A DNA stretch of 64,000 nt from positions 1,364,001-1,428,000 of the forward strand of contig JAHQRK010000008.1 in the NCBI GenBank assembly GCA_019828595.1, in the 5' to 3' direction. This DNA is from Aphanomyces cochlioides. Its lineage: Eukaryota > Oomycota > Saprolegniomycetes > Saprolegniales > Verrucalvaceae. Position 1 is the first letter of the stretch; every line of letters starts with the position of its first letter. The translations under genes were made by a program, and so were the position numbers. The notes below the pieces were generated by a model. It did no database searches, was not told the DNA's origin, and saw nothing but the letters and a program-made list of their open reading frames with translations. Shown here piece after piece: positions 33,975 through 44,562 of the stretch.

Positions 33975-33992
33975 TTGTAGATCCGTCCGTAT
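33975..33992. repeat. Left 18-bp direct repeat (target duplication)
   Basis: TTGTAGATCCGTCCGTAT, identical to 35549-35566. It is part of the Crypton coding sequence on the minus strand. Confidence 0.9.
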
Positions 33993-35548
33993 TCCCAAAT
34001 ATTCCTGGTACAGAGCAAGCGGGGCGCGGAGCACCAAGAAAAATCCTTCACGTATGGCGCCGCCGGCGCAGCCTTGCGGTCCACTATCAGCCAGCGCACT
34101 GCGCATCGCTGCGCACATGCGCGAGAACCCTGCAGACCGACCGGGTCTTATCGAGGAAATCAAAGCTTGGGACTACGTCATGGCAACACAAACACGATTA
34201 ACCATGGCCAAAGGGGCAAACTTTGTCCCCATCTTGAAAAAGCTCGAATGGGGTCCTTACCACTGCATCCGAAGTCCGATGGTGGAGACAGACGAGGAGG
34301 TTAACCCTTTTGCTACTGACGCTTTCCTCAATTACATGGCCACTGGCTTCCCTGGTATTCCCAGTAGCGCACAGTCCGACCAACATGTGCGACCAAGAAA
34401 TGAACCACTCGTGGTTTCGACGCAACCACGTCGCTCACTACATACTGCTTACACGGCAAATGGCTGCATTCAGCGAGTTCACCAGCATCATCACTTCTCA
34501 CACGCTTCATGCTCCTTGAGGTGCACAAGCAGCTCTGCGACCCGACCGTGGGAAGGCGCCCCGCCAACAATTGACGACACATGCCGTCCAACCAATGCAT
34601 CCTCTGACGTGACAAACAAAAACTATTCTGGATTTCAGCCGCAAAACACATCGATAAGGCGAAATCGCCGACTCAAAGCCAACGCTCAACCAAGCTCTAC
34701 CGCACAAGACAGTTCTACGGTTCGGGAAGTATTGCATTTTGGTGCACATGGTGCATGGATGCAGCCCTTGGTAGAATCAGCCCCACCCCCAAAACTGTCC
34801 TATCAAAGAGCACTTCCTGTTCGAGAGGTCTTCCACTTTGGTGCACAAGTTGACAACTGTACACCACCAAAACGTGAGCATCCTCTCATGCGACCATTAT
34901 CCCAGGGGAATTTTTACTGCCCAAAATCAGCTGAAAAGGCTCAACTTGAACCGAAGCGCTCCTATAAGGAAATGATAACAGGGGTTCCCAGAATTGACCC
35001 GACGACTTTTGTCTGGCATTTCTTCATTCGACATTGGGTAGCAATCCCACGCCGCAAGGCCTTCCCATTTATGATCCGCCATTGGCGCCTTCTCAATGAT
35101 TTTGCTTTGCCCGCGAAGCCAATCAAGACGTTTCCTCAAATGAAACATATCCCCCTCAAAGGACGTATATCCGCGATTGTTCAGAAGCCCATGGCGCCCA
35201 AGTGCCCTCGCCGACCTTGCCAGGTTTACATGAAGGACCCCTTCACGTACTCCCTTGCAGAATGTGATCGCCCCACAAAAGATTACGCCCACGCGTTTTT
35301 GGCTAAATGCCGTCGCGTCCATCCACGACGCCCACCCCCAAGCCCATTATATGGACGAACCGTCATTAGTGCCCGAACTGATGGACGTTGAGCTGGACCA
35401 GCATTTACACCGACTCTGCAGTGGACAGCCCCCACCCCCCTCTTCATATTGTATTATGTTACCTCCGCTAGGTTAGCCCTAGTACGCGGCCTGTGGCTGC
35501 ATTGCGCCCGCCGAGGGAGTGTAACTTAACTGCGTAATAACAAATAAC
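33993..35548 (+). mobile_element. 1.56-kb insert of unknown type, flanked by an 18-bp direct repeat
   Basis: TTGTAGATCCGTCCGTAT lies directly on the left (33975-33992) and on the right (35549-35566). Removing the insert and one repeat restores an open Crypton coding frame, which proves insertion. The repeat length and the A-rich end (GCGTAATAACAAATAAC) suggest target-primed retroposition on the plus strand. No TIR or LTR was found, and no reverse transcriptase. It carries one long ORF. Confidence 0.72.
34054..35391 (+). CDS. Unknown basic, proline-rich protein encoded by the insert
   Basis: A 445-codon frame starts MAPPAQPCGPLSASALRIAA about 60 bp inside the left junction. The frame is open upstream too, but that part is host sequence. 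Residues are rich in Pro, Arg, Lys and His. A decapeptide-like motif occurs twice about 100 bp apart: VREVLHFGAH near 34720 and VREVFHFGAQ near 34820. Near 35000 is a Trp/Phe-rich stretch (TTFVWHFFIRHWVAIPRR). No RT, RNase H, integrase, HTH or zinc motif was recognised. The long open frame in a mobile insert suggests either the element's own protein (for example a LINE ORF1-like product) or a retrocopied host gene. The function is not known. Confidence 0.5.
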   Translation: MAPPAQPCGPLSASALRIAAHMRENPADRPGLIEEIKAWDYVMATQTRLTMAKGANFVPILKKLEWGPYHCIRSPMVETDEEVNPFATDAFLNYMATGFPGIPSSAQSDQHVRPRNEPLVVSTQPRRSLHTAYTANGCIQRVHQHHHFSHASCSLRCTSSSATRPWEGAPPTIDDTCRPTNASSDVTNKNYSGFQPQNTSIRRNRRLKANAQPSSTAQDSSTVREVLHFGAHGAWMQPLVESAPPPKLSYQRALPVREVFHFGAQVDNCTPPKREHPLMRPLSQGNFYCPKSAEKAQLEPKRSYKEMITGVPRIDPTTFVWHFFIRHWVAIPRRKAFPFMIRHWRLLNDFALPAKPIKTFPQMKHIPLKGRISAIVQKPMAPKCPRRPCQVYMKDPFTYSLAECDRPTKDYAHAFLAKCRRVHPRRPPPSPLYGRTVISARTDGR

Positions 35549-35566
35549 TTGTAGATCCGTCCGTAT
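35549..35566. repeat. Right 18-bp direct repeat (target duplication)
   Basis: Identical 18 bases to 33975-33992, at the other junction of the insert. Confidence 0.9.
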
Positions 35567-36702
35567 GACAGTTCGTTCACTCGCTGAGGTTTCTGCCACT
35601 TGTATATTTTGTCGACCAGCGTATCAAATGACTTTTGAAATAATGCATCACATTCTTGTAGTGTGCATTGTGAAATGGGCTTTGTTTGGGGTAATAAATG
35701 CATGGACGTGCATGTGTCAACCAGAGCTTCAACTACAACTTTTGCTCGTGAATGCCGCATTTGGTGCGCCTGTGAAATGTCGAAACGCTTATTAAATTTA
35801 CTATAGGGACGGATATGAAGCTCCTGATTGCCAAAATGCCACAAATCCCAAATTGCTTTGGTTGATATGAGAGATGGAAATTCCCAGTCTTTTGGAACGT
35901 AATGTTCCAGCAGATTATCACCCCAATTCCAAGACTTCTATTGTGTTTCTTTAGTTGTTTCATGTGAGATCGGGGTGCTTGGAGTTTGTAAGATTGTTGA
36001 CTTCTTAATTTGATTTATAATTTCAGAGCGCATATTTTCCATACGAACGTCAATATCGCGAATGGTCAAAGGTAAAACACCATCAATGGAGAAATTTTGA
36101 CGAAGTTCAGTTGATACTTGTAGAGCAATTTGCCCAAGAAGCTGGTCTTTCATGAAAACTTTGATGGTTTCGATTTCATCTCGTATGCTTTGTATTGACG
36201 ATACAAGTTTATGAATTTCTAATGCTATTGCAAGGTGTGGTGGAATTCCAGTCGCCTGCAATCGAGTGCTCTCACACATGGCACAACAAAAGTGCACTTT
36301 GCCGCGTAGACGGGATACAATGTCGCTTTGTGTAAAAACTCTGGTACTAAAAATCAAATGATTTGGGCTCAATTTCTGCCGAAGGAAGGGTTCATGGTAA
36401 ACAATTGATGCGAGCAAAAATGGGAAAGCGTTCTGAATTCCATTAGGGTTGTTAACGTAACCAGGAATAATGTGATTCCAAAATATTGTGTCCATCAATT
36501 TTATATCGTCAGGTTCATGGAGGACATGCTCGACCAGTGACTGTTTGGTGGCTGCAATGTAAGGCATGAGAAATTGAGTGCAAACATCGCCTGTAGTCAA
36601 GCCTTGGAAAGCTTCTCGTCCACCGTGGATCTCAATGAAGCGCTTCAAGTACCCAAGAGTCAAGCCGAGAGGTTTTGCGTCGTCTTCTGGCTGGTCTGGC
36701 AT

Positions 36703-37438
36703 CGAGATTGTCTTTTGAAAAGTGACAATCCAGTCAGAACTTGTGCAGTGTGTAGTATTACTGTGTCACTTCAAGAGCGGAGTGTTGCACGGTTGTTACC
36801 AACTGTTCATGCACGGACAGTTGGACGACAAGCGTCGATTTGATCGCGTCACGATAAAACGGCCTCTCTTCGTACACAGCTCTCATTTGTGTCGCCATTT
36901 CCATACGCCATACTGTATCAAAGCTGAAGATTTACGCATGATAGTCGACAGCAATGACGCTGCAGTACCTTACCCCCAGTTCGTGAATAGGTTGACAGAC
37001 GGAGTCCAATTCGATGTATATCACAGCGTTTCAAGCCAAGTCAAATGCTTGACACATATGCTGTGAGCATTTTGACAATACCGACGACTGTGTAACTGTG
37101 AGAGGGGAAGTCCTGCAGCACCAACAGAGGATTCGGATCTTCGTAGTTCGGTCTCACAACACAAAGTTTGACCTTGTCATTTAGCACGCTATCTCGATGA
37201 TTCTAAAGCCAAGTTATCCCTAAAGGTAAAATATTGCATATTGCAGAAAAACGGGACTTTTTGTGTTCTGATCATTTTGAGAAAATCACCTCCGAATCAT
37301 TTGACTCAAATAAAGGCATATGATTGGAGATGAAATCCATAATATGTCCAATAGTATGGGTAGATTTTCATCAAATATTCGAATGGAAACCTTCCAAAGT
37401 ATATAGAGTTCAGTTCCTCAAGCTTTGCGATAAGTGTA
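36703..37438. other. Intergenic stretch, nothing recognised
   Basis: Upstream of the chimera. A plus-strand frame at 36722-37066 has no family features. Confidence 0.45.
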
Positions 37439-37615
37439 ATGGAAGCAATCGCCGAGGAGATTGAATATTGCGCAGCACGCTCAAGGATTCACGAAGACTC
37501 AATTGAATTTGGCTCATCTGATACTGACTACTATTACTTTTTAAACGATCCCGAAAGCAACGACGATGACGCTGTAGGTTCTGTGTTTTTTAAACCAGTG
37601 GCTGGTTCAGCATGA
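37439..37615 (+). CDS. Small acidic ORF or first exon of unknown function
   Basis: MEAIAEEIEYCAARSRIHED opens a 58-codon frame rich in Asp, Glu and Tyr, stopping at 37615. A GT-AG pair (37579-37610) would instead splice DDDA to HEYRQEMLPSNVF before another stop. The composition is protein-like and resembles N-termini of transposase genes in this genome. It is cut off by the MITE 220 bp downstream. Evidence is weak. Confidence 0.3.
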   Translation: MEAIAEEIEYCAARSRIHEDSIEFGSSDTDYYYFLNDPESNDDDAVGSVFFKPVAGSA

Positions 37616-37838
37616 ATATCGGCAGGAAATGTTGCCGTCGAATGTGTTTATCACAACTTATGGGCAATGATGATGCTGCACAGGCTACCATTGAATCCAG
37701 TATATTCGTCGGACAACACGATCGCTTGACTCCGTTGTTGGCAAGTTTCAATGTGAGTGGTACTGATAAGAAAACCTCTATATTAACAATACCTTTCATA
37801 AATAGTATATTCTTTACAAGCTGAAAAAATAATGTTCA

Positions 37839-38199
37839 GGGCCCGTCTGGATGCCAAATAAAAAATATTGTGAAAATTCGATATGTGATATTTTGTATTT
37901 TGGTCAAAATAATACAAACCACGTATTATAATATCACGATAATTAAAATTTCGCACTGTCTGGATTCCCATGAAAATAAAATAATCATTGGGAATTTGTG
38001 TACGATATTGGGGAAAATATTCTACTTTGAGTAGAATATTATATATTGCATATTTGGCCTGTTTTGAAATAAATTATTGCGATAAAATTTATGCAATATT
38101 TGGCATCCAGACAGTGCATTATGCGATAATCAAAATTATGCAATAATTGATCAAAATATTGCGAATTATCTCAATAATAGGTGGCATCCAGACGGGCCC
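37839..38199. mobile_element. MITE with GGGCCCGTCTGGATGCCA termini
   Basis: Perfect TIRs GGGCCCGTCTGGATGCCA (left) and the complement (right), with TCA before and TTA after, close to a Harbinger-type 3-bp duplication. The 361-bp AT-rich interior has no ORF. A second inverted pair (GCACTGTCTGGATTCCC near 37952 and GGCATCCAGACAGTGC near 38103) sits inside, so the element contains nested terminal-like sequences. Confidence 0.88.
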
Positions 38200-38243
38200 T
38201 TAGCAATTCTTTATTTTTATTGGCTGAAATGAAAATTATGTAA

Positions 38244-39530
38244 GAGCATCCACAGCAGTCACTGAATCTGAAACTGAATTTTACCTGAGATCCAGGGGCA
38301 AGAGTTGCACAGAAAATTGAGTTTGAGTTTCAGTGTCGATATTTTCACATCAGTCTCTGAATTTAAAGCTCAGAAACCTCTCATTTTAAATACTATATTA
38401 ATTTATGCAATGACATGTTCACCTGTAATGCAGCCAGAACAGAGCCAGCAGCTGGCTGGCGCTCCAAGTTGCCGAGGGTTCTTGCGTCCTGCGCCATGAA
38501 GAGTCAGGAGATGATGAAGATATGCGTAATGTTATAAAACTAGGTCATCAAGAGAGTGACGGCATAGTGCAGCTCTCTTTGCCGTCCATCCATGCCAATA
38601 AAACGAGAATATCTACACCATTTGCCGGTTTAGTTTGCTTAACTTGCGATATATTTCGTATCACATGCAATATATTTCGTATGACTTGCAATGTATTTCG
38701 TATGACTTGCATTTAATTTCGTGGCTCGCGACGAAAGTCGATTTATATTTCGCATGACTTGCATTATATTTCATACCTCTTGCATTTAATTTCATATTTT
38801 TTAGCTTATACTTCGTATCACGTGCATTTAAATTCGTAGTAATGCAAAATCGACTGAATGTCCTATTGAGATATGAAGTTTCACATGTGTTGCAGTATTG
38901 GCTTGAGCTATGAATTCGCGACGGGCAGGCGCATATGAACTCTGCTGAGCTTGCTTGATGCTCGCATTGACTTATATGGCGATTGAAGTGTCCCATCAAT
39001 TTCTTATGAGTTCGATAACATTTTTTTGTTAGTTTTTCTATGGACTTTTTCTCTTCTCTGCGAAATTAAATGCACGTGATACGAAATATAAGCTAAAAAA
39101 TACGAAATTAAATGCAAGAGGTATGAAATATAATGCAAGTCATGCGAAATATAAATCGATTTTCGTCGCGAGCCACGAAATTAAATGCAAGTCATACGAA
39201 ATACATTGCAAGTCATACGAAATATATTGCACGTGATACGAAATATATCGCAAGTTAAACGAACTAAACCGGCAAATGGTGTAGTATTTTGTATACCATA
39301 ATAAGTCTGAATATGAAACTAAAGTCAGTGCCTCTGAGTTTTGGTCCCAAAACCCTGACTTTTTGGCTCAAAACTCAGTGGCGGCGCTCGAAACTCAGTG
39401 TCACGTTGTCCTGAGAACCAGTTTCAGAGTCAAAACCAGAGACTACTGGAGGTGTTTTCCCTGAAATTATCCACTGGAATCAGAAAAAAGTCAGTTTCAG
39501 AGAAGGATTCAGAGACTGCTGGAGATGCTC
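38244..39530. mobile_element. Non-autonomous Harbinger-like element with TAA duplication
   Basis: The left end GAGCATCCACAGCAGTCACT and the right end, complement GAGCATCTCCAGCAGTCTCT, share 17 of 20 bases. TAA precedes (38241-38243) and follows (39531-39533). The subterminal regions are rich in CTGAAAC and CAGTTTCAG motifs. There is no transposase. It hosts the foldback element at 38613-39284. Confidence 0.85.
38613..39284. mobile_element. Foldback element with 224-bp arms built of 21-bp repeats
   Basis: The left arm 38613-38837 begins CTACACCATTTGCCGGTTTA. The right arm 39061-39284 is its near-perfect inverted complement. Each arm contains several 21-bp units close to CAATATATTTCGTATGACTT followed by G. 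A loop of about 223 bp separates the arms. The left flank ends TAT and the right flank begins TAT, a possible 3-bp duplication. It lies wholly within the 38244-39530 element. Confidence 0.9.
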
Positions 39531-39533
39531 TAA

Positions 39534-40143
39534 AGGCAGAAATATTGAAGATGAAGCGCAATTGGCCTATAAAAGTACTATTTTTGGATTCACCGTAATT
39601 TTTGTATATTGTCATATTGAATACTCGTATTCTCAAATTTTTGAAAAAGTCCCGTTTTTGTTTTGAAAGCTCTCAAATATCAACAAGATCATCCTCGATG
39701 ATGGATCTTCAGCAGGTATCCCCGATTTAAAGAAATTAAAAGACTCTATATTGTGTCTCTAGAAAAAAACTGGAATCTTGCAAAGAAAATATCGACGCAG
39801 CCATTTTGACACAAAAATGACGCAATACAAACTTCAAATGAAATGAAATTGAATGCTTCGAACATGTTTTCAAACATTTAAAACGTTTGAAATTACACTA
39901 TTTACCGTTCATGATAGAGAAAATGCTTGCGTAAACATTAAATAGTGTATGCGTCAATTAGTTGAAACATTTTCGAAACATCTCAAAACTCGAGTTTTGG
40001 ACCCAAATGACACTATAAAGAATATTTGAAATCTTAAAAGACAAATTTAAGAAATTTGTTTGAATGCAAGTGTATTTAGAACATTAAAAGACATTTTAAA
40101 ACATGTCTTTAATGTTTTGGCTTGAACCAGTGTTCCATTTGCC
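39534..40143. other. AT-rich 5' region of the ARP6 gene
   Basis: No ORF of interest. Repeated AAACATTTTAAAA/AAAACGTTTGAAA-like words are visible. The ARP6 promoter should be here. Confidence 0.5.
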
Positions 40144-41488
40144 ATGAAAGTGTACGCAGTCGACATTGGCGGATCGACGCTCAAACATGGCGATGTCTCT
40201 GCTTTGAAGTACACTGTCTCGCCAAATTACGTCCGCCTTAATGCAAAGCAGCATTCTGCGCAGATCCGCAGACCTATTGAACGCGGTTATGTTGTCAACT
40301 GGACGCTGCAAGTCGAGAGATCTTGATCGAGATGCCATCTAACCACAGCAAAAATAGGGAGATATTTGGCAAGATTGCTTGGATATCAACCACGATACGG
40401 CGTTACTTCTCACAGCCCCAATATTTACGCCTGACAAGCTGCTCAGTACGCAGGATGAAGTCGTCTTTGAAGAGTTTCAAATCGCAGCGTACACGAGCGT
40501 TGTACCGCAAGCCATGCTGCCATGGCTTTCAAAAGTGTCGCCCATTTGCTGCGTGATTGATGCAGGCTTCTCTGCCACGCACATCGTTCCCATGATCCAC
40601 GGTCTGCTTCTTATCAGGAATGAATGGAATTAACTCAGTTATGTAGGTCGCGTTTACGTGGAGGCAGTTCGTCGTCTCAACGTTGGCGGCAAACTGCTCA
40701 CGAATTACCTAAAAGAATGTGTCAGCTTTCGCCAGTGGAACATGATGGACTCATTTGAACTCATCAATGAGGTACGCTCTTGATTACGGTACTTTTCTTA
40801 CCATTCCTTTATTCCAGGTGAAAGAAGCAGTGTGCCGCTGCTCTTTGGACTTCAATTCCGATATGCGTGCGCCTGCTGTGGTTGAATGGGCGCTCCCAGA
40901 CTTTGTACATACTCACCACGGCTCTATTGTGGTAAGTTCATTTATCAAGGCATTTTCTAACGCTCGACAAAGGACCCGTCCAAGCCCATGACAGACGCAC
41001 AGGTGCAATCAGCAAACTCTCTCGATAAATAAAGAAGATGACTAGACGTTGCGTTTGGGTGTCGAAACTATTGCGATTCCAGAAGTGCTTTTCCATCCGT
41101 CTGATGTTGGCTTGGATCAGGCAGGTTTAGCTGCTGGCATTGTCGAAGCCATCAGTGCTTGTCCATCACATGTTCAAGGTTTCATGTACCAGCATCTCGT
41201 TGTGAGTGGTGGCACATCGCAATTTCCTCAGTTTGTCGCGCGACTGGAGCAAGAATTGAGGCCCCTTGTTCCTGGAGAATATCCCATCAAGATCCACGTC
41301 GTTGACGAGTATGTGCCATCGCTGTGTCATCTTCACATACTTTGGCTAGTCCATTTGGTGGCGTGTGGAGAGGATGCCAAGCCTACGCTACATCGTCTGA
41401 TTTCACGAGCCATCTCGTGACCAAAGCCGAGTACTTGGAACACGGAAGCTCTATCTGCCGCGAGAAGACTAAAGATCGTGGGTTTTGA
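40144..41488 (+). CDS. ARP6: Actin-related protein 6 (SWR1/SRCAP complex subunit)
   Basis: Seven exons, all frames consistent. Start MKVYAVDIGGSTLKHGD is the actin-fold phosphate loop. IERGYVVNWTLQ joins GDIWQDCLDIN across a 46-bp intron (40312-40357). CCVIDAGFSATHIVP is the second phosphate loop. The ARP6 hallmark RRLNVGGKLLTNYLKECVSF and RQWNMMDSF follows, then VKEAVCRCSLDFNSDM. IAIPEVLFHPSDVGLDQAGL and HLVVSGGTSQFPQF are the C-terminal actin-fold motifs, ending NPFGGVWRG-type DDPFGGVWRGCQ and a short tail. ARP6 helps deposit H2A.Z as part of SWR1. The final intron has donor GA|GTATGTG and acceptor GGCTAG. No lesion was found; about 400 aa. Confidence 0.9.
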
Positions 41489-42008
41489 TCTAAGCTGAAC
41501 AATATTTACAAATTGTAGTCTTACTATCTACTGATCACACTCCATGGAGAAATCTTTTGTTGAGAAACGCAACTACTATCTTGCATCTAGTTTTCTCCTC
41601 TGTGACTTGCAGTTCACTGCCGACTAGTTTTTTAACGATGAAACTAGTCAAAATCCGTGGGGTCTTCTCGTGTATCACGGATCATAGCTCTTCGTTTGGC
41701 ATAATCCTTTGTGAAGGGGCGTTTCTCTCTGGAATAAGTCTCTCAGAATGAGTCCCAGCCAAAAGTTCACTCGAGGTGATCTCATTCTCGTGATACACAA
41801 TTGCGACTTCATGCCGATGGTCCAGATGTACTGTACATGGTTGCAAGCAAGTACAACAACTTTGTTACTTGATCATGAAATGGTTTTCCAAATCTACTCA
41901 TGGATAGCCATGATATTTGTGAGTTGAGCCCCACGAGGAGAGTGAACACGGAGATTATCAGTGGATGACGACAATGGTGCATTCCTGGGCATAAGGTAAG
42001 ACTTATCG
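41489..42008. other. Intergenic region between convergent ARP6 and WD40 genes
   Basis: Shared 3' region of two convergent genes. A palindromic ACTAGTTTTTTAACGATGAA-ACTAGT lies near 41625. No gene is supported. Confidence 0.5.
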
Positions 42009-43515
42009 TTAGATGATGTCGTACTTGATGGATGGCGTGACAGGGCGCTCACGGGCTTTGTCCCCAGGTACATAGTCGTAAATGTCAATGATTCGAATAG
42101 CAGCGTCGGCGCCGGCTAGAGCAAGTTTATCACCAGCCGGAGCAAAATCCAAAGTAAAGACTCCACGACTGAGGCCAGCAACCGTTCCAATGAGCTACAG
42201 CCCCAAACATGAGTTCAATACCTGCTCTGCCTAAGGGTACCTTGTTGGAATCATGGTTGAAAACTTTTCCTTCGTTGGACCCGCTACCACCTGCTGCGAT
42301 TAAATTGGTCCGCGGGTCCTTGGTGAACTGTGCCGCGTAGAGGAAGCAAGGCTCGCCTTTTAGCGCACTTTGGTTCCATGGAATACAAGTCAGGCGTTTG
42401 CCAGAACCATAATCCCAAAGCTACAAGTTTCGTTACAGCCAAAGAAGCTCTTAAGTACCTCGAGGGGATTCTCTGGTCGCCAGGATCCTGTGAGGATTTC
42501 ATTTTTCGAATTGATGTCAATGGCATCCCCTAAGATGAATGGAGATGTCAGCTTTGCTCTTAAATGACGTCGAGTTATGGAAACCTGCGATGTGAGGGCC
42601 ATAGATCCCTCGCACAGAATGTCCCACACGTGTATCCCAGATCTGAATCGTGTTATCCCATCCCCCTGACACGATCGTGTGTTCGTCGACTGGATGAAAC
42701 TTGACGCTAAAAACTCGATTTGAATGACCAGCCGTCAGAGTGCCATGACTAAAATGATAAATGGTTTGGCAAAGAGGGAAGAAAGAGGGGCCTCTTACCC
42801 GCCTTTCATGCATAGCACTTGGGTTTTCGTTGCTTCGTCGAAGACTCGAATCTAAAGTTAGAATGAAATGGACTTGCGAACAAACGATGTCATACCGCGT
42901 GGTCTTTGCCCGAGGCTGCAAACGTGGCTCCATCAGGGCTGTAATCAAGCGCATAGAGTTGATTCGTGTCGTCCGTGATCGCATGTAGACATTTTCCCGA
43001 GGTTATGTGCCAATGCTCAATTGACCCATTCGAATCTGCCAGGGTTAACGTCATGCCTCCATGAGAAATGAAACCTGCTACTTACTCACTGCAAGGAGTA
43101 CGTTCTTTGTCTTGGAAGCACTGGTCAGAGGTCGAAAACGAAGTGCAGTGCAGGGCATGCCGAAACCAAAGTTGTGATGCGGCTGCATGAGCGTATATGC
43201 CAGCGAGCCATTCAGGACATTGAATATCTACAGGGAACCAAAACCCATCGATGAGTGTATGGTGAATACAAAGCTCTATTACCCGAATAGCGCCATCACC
43301 GCAACCTGCTGCAAGGAGCGTCCCATCTGGAGAAAACCGTGTGCAGAACACTTCCGACGGGCAGTCGCTGGGTCCACGATCACATTGAAGAAATCTCTCA
43401 ATCTTTCTACCTGATTGTAATACTTGGCGCCAATCTTTTGATACGTTCTAAGCACAATGGGGTGAATCAATGTAGCCTTAGGGAATTCCACGCCGCGGCA
43501 TGCCTTACCTTCCAT
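42009..43515 (-). CDS. WD40-repeat beta-propeller protein
   Basis: Start at 43515. The first intron (after ATGGAAG) and second intron are phase-consistent and give MEERIKRLAPSITIS-DCPSE. WD-type blades follow: VFCTRFSPDGTLLAAGCGDG, NGSIEHWHITSGKCLHAITD, QLYALDYSPDGATFAASGKD, VFSVKFHPVDEHTIVSGGWD then NTIQIWDTRVGHSVRGIYGP, INSKNEILTGSWRPENPLEL, GVFTLDFAPAGDKLALAGAD. The C-terminal tail is GDKARERPVTPSIKYDII. About nine short introns separate the blades. No orthologue is assigned from memory; a cytoplasmic or ciliary scaffold is possible. No lesion was seen. The gene is convergent with ARP6. Confidence 0.8.
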
Positions 43516-43771
43516 CTTCTGACTTGGCAGGACGATGACGGTTACAAAAAAGATCGCGAAAAATCTTATTTTCTTCCTTTCTTATCCAAGGGTTGAAGGG
43601 AATAAGTGTTTACCCAATTGGGGTTGAAGGGGTTACACAATTGCGTTGTGAGATGGACGAGGAACTTTCGCAAAAGGATTAATGAAGAAGGTATGTTGAT
43701 TCCCCAGCGATGTCCATGCTAAGGCTTATGCGCGACATAGAGTTATCATGTAGAGTATATTAGGCACAGAA

Positions 43772-44316
43772 TTATTCTTTCAACTCAAATGAGCTGCCAC
43801 AGCCACAGCCACTGACAGCATTCGGGTTGTTGATAATCGTGAATGAACTACGGATTAATTCTTGAGCAAAGTCAACTGTGCTTCCTATAAAGCACAAAGT
43901 TGTATGAATTGACGTCTAAGATGCATGAATCGAGGATACCTTTGAGCAGGTCCATCGATGTGGTATCAACCACGACCTTAGCGCCGTCCTTCTCAAACAC
44001 TTGGTCGTCTACCTCTAGAGTAAGTTCGTCATGAGAGGCGTGGATTATGGAGAATATACCTAGCGGAGCATCTTCCAAAGTAAGCACGTATTGAAACCCA
44101 GAGCAGCCACCGCCTTCAACAGCCACCCGCAAATATTGCGACGCACCGCTTTGGCTATTCAAAGCATTCAATTGCTAGAAAATGGACATTGAGAGAAATG
44201 AGAGTAAGTTTTAATACCTGTGAGGCGGCCTTGGTGATGATTAAGTCAGGAAGAAAGTCCGAGAAGTAGCGCCGAGACGCCGCCATGGGCAATCGAGAGA
44301 CAAGACGGCCAAACAT
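43772..44316 (-). CDS. ISCA2: ISCA2/IscA-type mitochondrial Fe-S cluster assembly protein
   Basis: Start [20 protein letters not shown] is Arg/Ser-rich and lacks acidic residues before FSD, a mitochondrial presequence. The A-type scaffold core follows: [20 protein letters not shown] with the first Cys, then [20 protein letters not shown] and [20 protein letters not shown], with GCGCGSSF holding the paired Cys. A 45-bp intron (GTATATTC...ACTCTAG) must be removed between DAPL and EVDD. The spliced order equals human ISCA2. Introns also follow AASQ and LLKG. All three Cys are present. Estimated length about 135 aa. It matures mitochondrial 4Fe-4S proteins. Confidence 0.92.
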
Positions 44317-44447
44317 GGCTGGGATGTCGTCGAATTCGTTGTTCCAATCACTCCAAGATTAAGGATAAATTTTATTGGCATACTCATTATTTTTTGAACC
44401 AATTAAATTGATTTATGACTTTAATTTCTACCAATAAAATATCTATA

Positions 44448-44562
44448 CCAAAAGGTAAGAGATGCGACCTGAGAGCTTGAACTAATCAATCGCTTGAGGA
44501 CCAGAAGCAACGAGGGGCCATACGATTTCGAGCTCGATATTAGGCATCTCTTACCTTTTGGT
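44448..44562. repeat. Inverted repeat, 19-bp arms
   Basis: ACCAAAAGGTAAGAGATGC near 44448-44466 and its complement near 44544-44562 are perfect arms with a 77-bp loop. The right arm touches the TAA duplication of the adjoining MITE. Confidence 0.8.

Larger units (their letters stand above)
33938..36702 (-). pseudogene. Chimera: SHAW-family N-terminus fused in frame to Crypton C-terminal region, then interrupted
   Basis: From 36702 the frame reads MPDQPEDDAKPLGLTLGYLK, RFIEIHGGREAFQGLTTGDV and LVEHVLHEPDD, nearly identical to the start of the SHAW-TPR gene at 24227. Similarity then stops exactly where that gene enters its SHAW domain. The same frame continues with FWNHIIPGYVNNPNG, LASIVYHEPFLRQKL, RLQATGIPPHLAIALEIHKL and DLWHFGNQELHIRPYSKF, the C-terminal region of oomycete Crypton-type proteins. 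One in-frame TAG (35938-35940) interrupts it. At 35566 the frame runs into the 1.56-kb insert. With that insert and one direct repeat removed it continues GRIYNKLIEYRKQ to a stop at 33938. No recombinase core is present. Confidence 0.72.

Noticed and set aside
38613..39284. CRISPR-like array of 21-bp repeats
   Set aside because: Units are contiguous with no spacers, occur as inverted arms, and the genome is eukaryotic. It is a foldback element.
40312..40380. Apparent frameshift in ARP6 after VNWTLQ
   Set aside because: A 46-bp intron (40312-40357, acceptor AAATAG) restores the frame to GDIWQDCLDIN, so the gene is intact.
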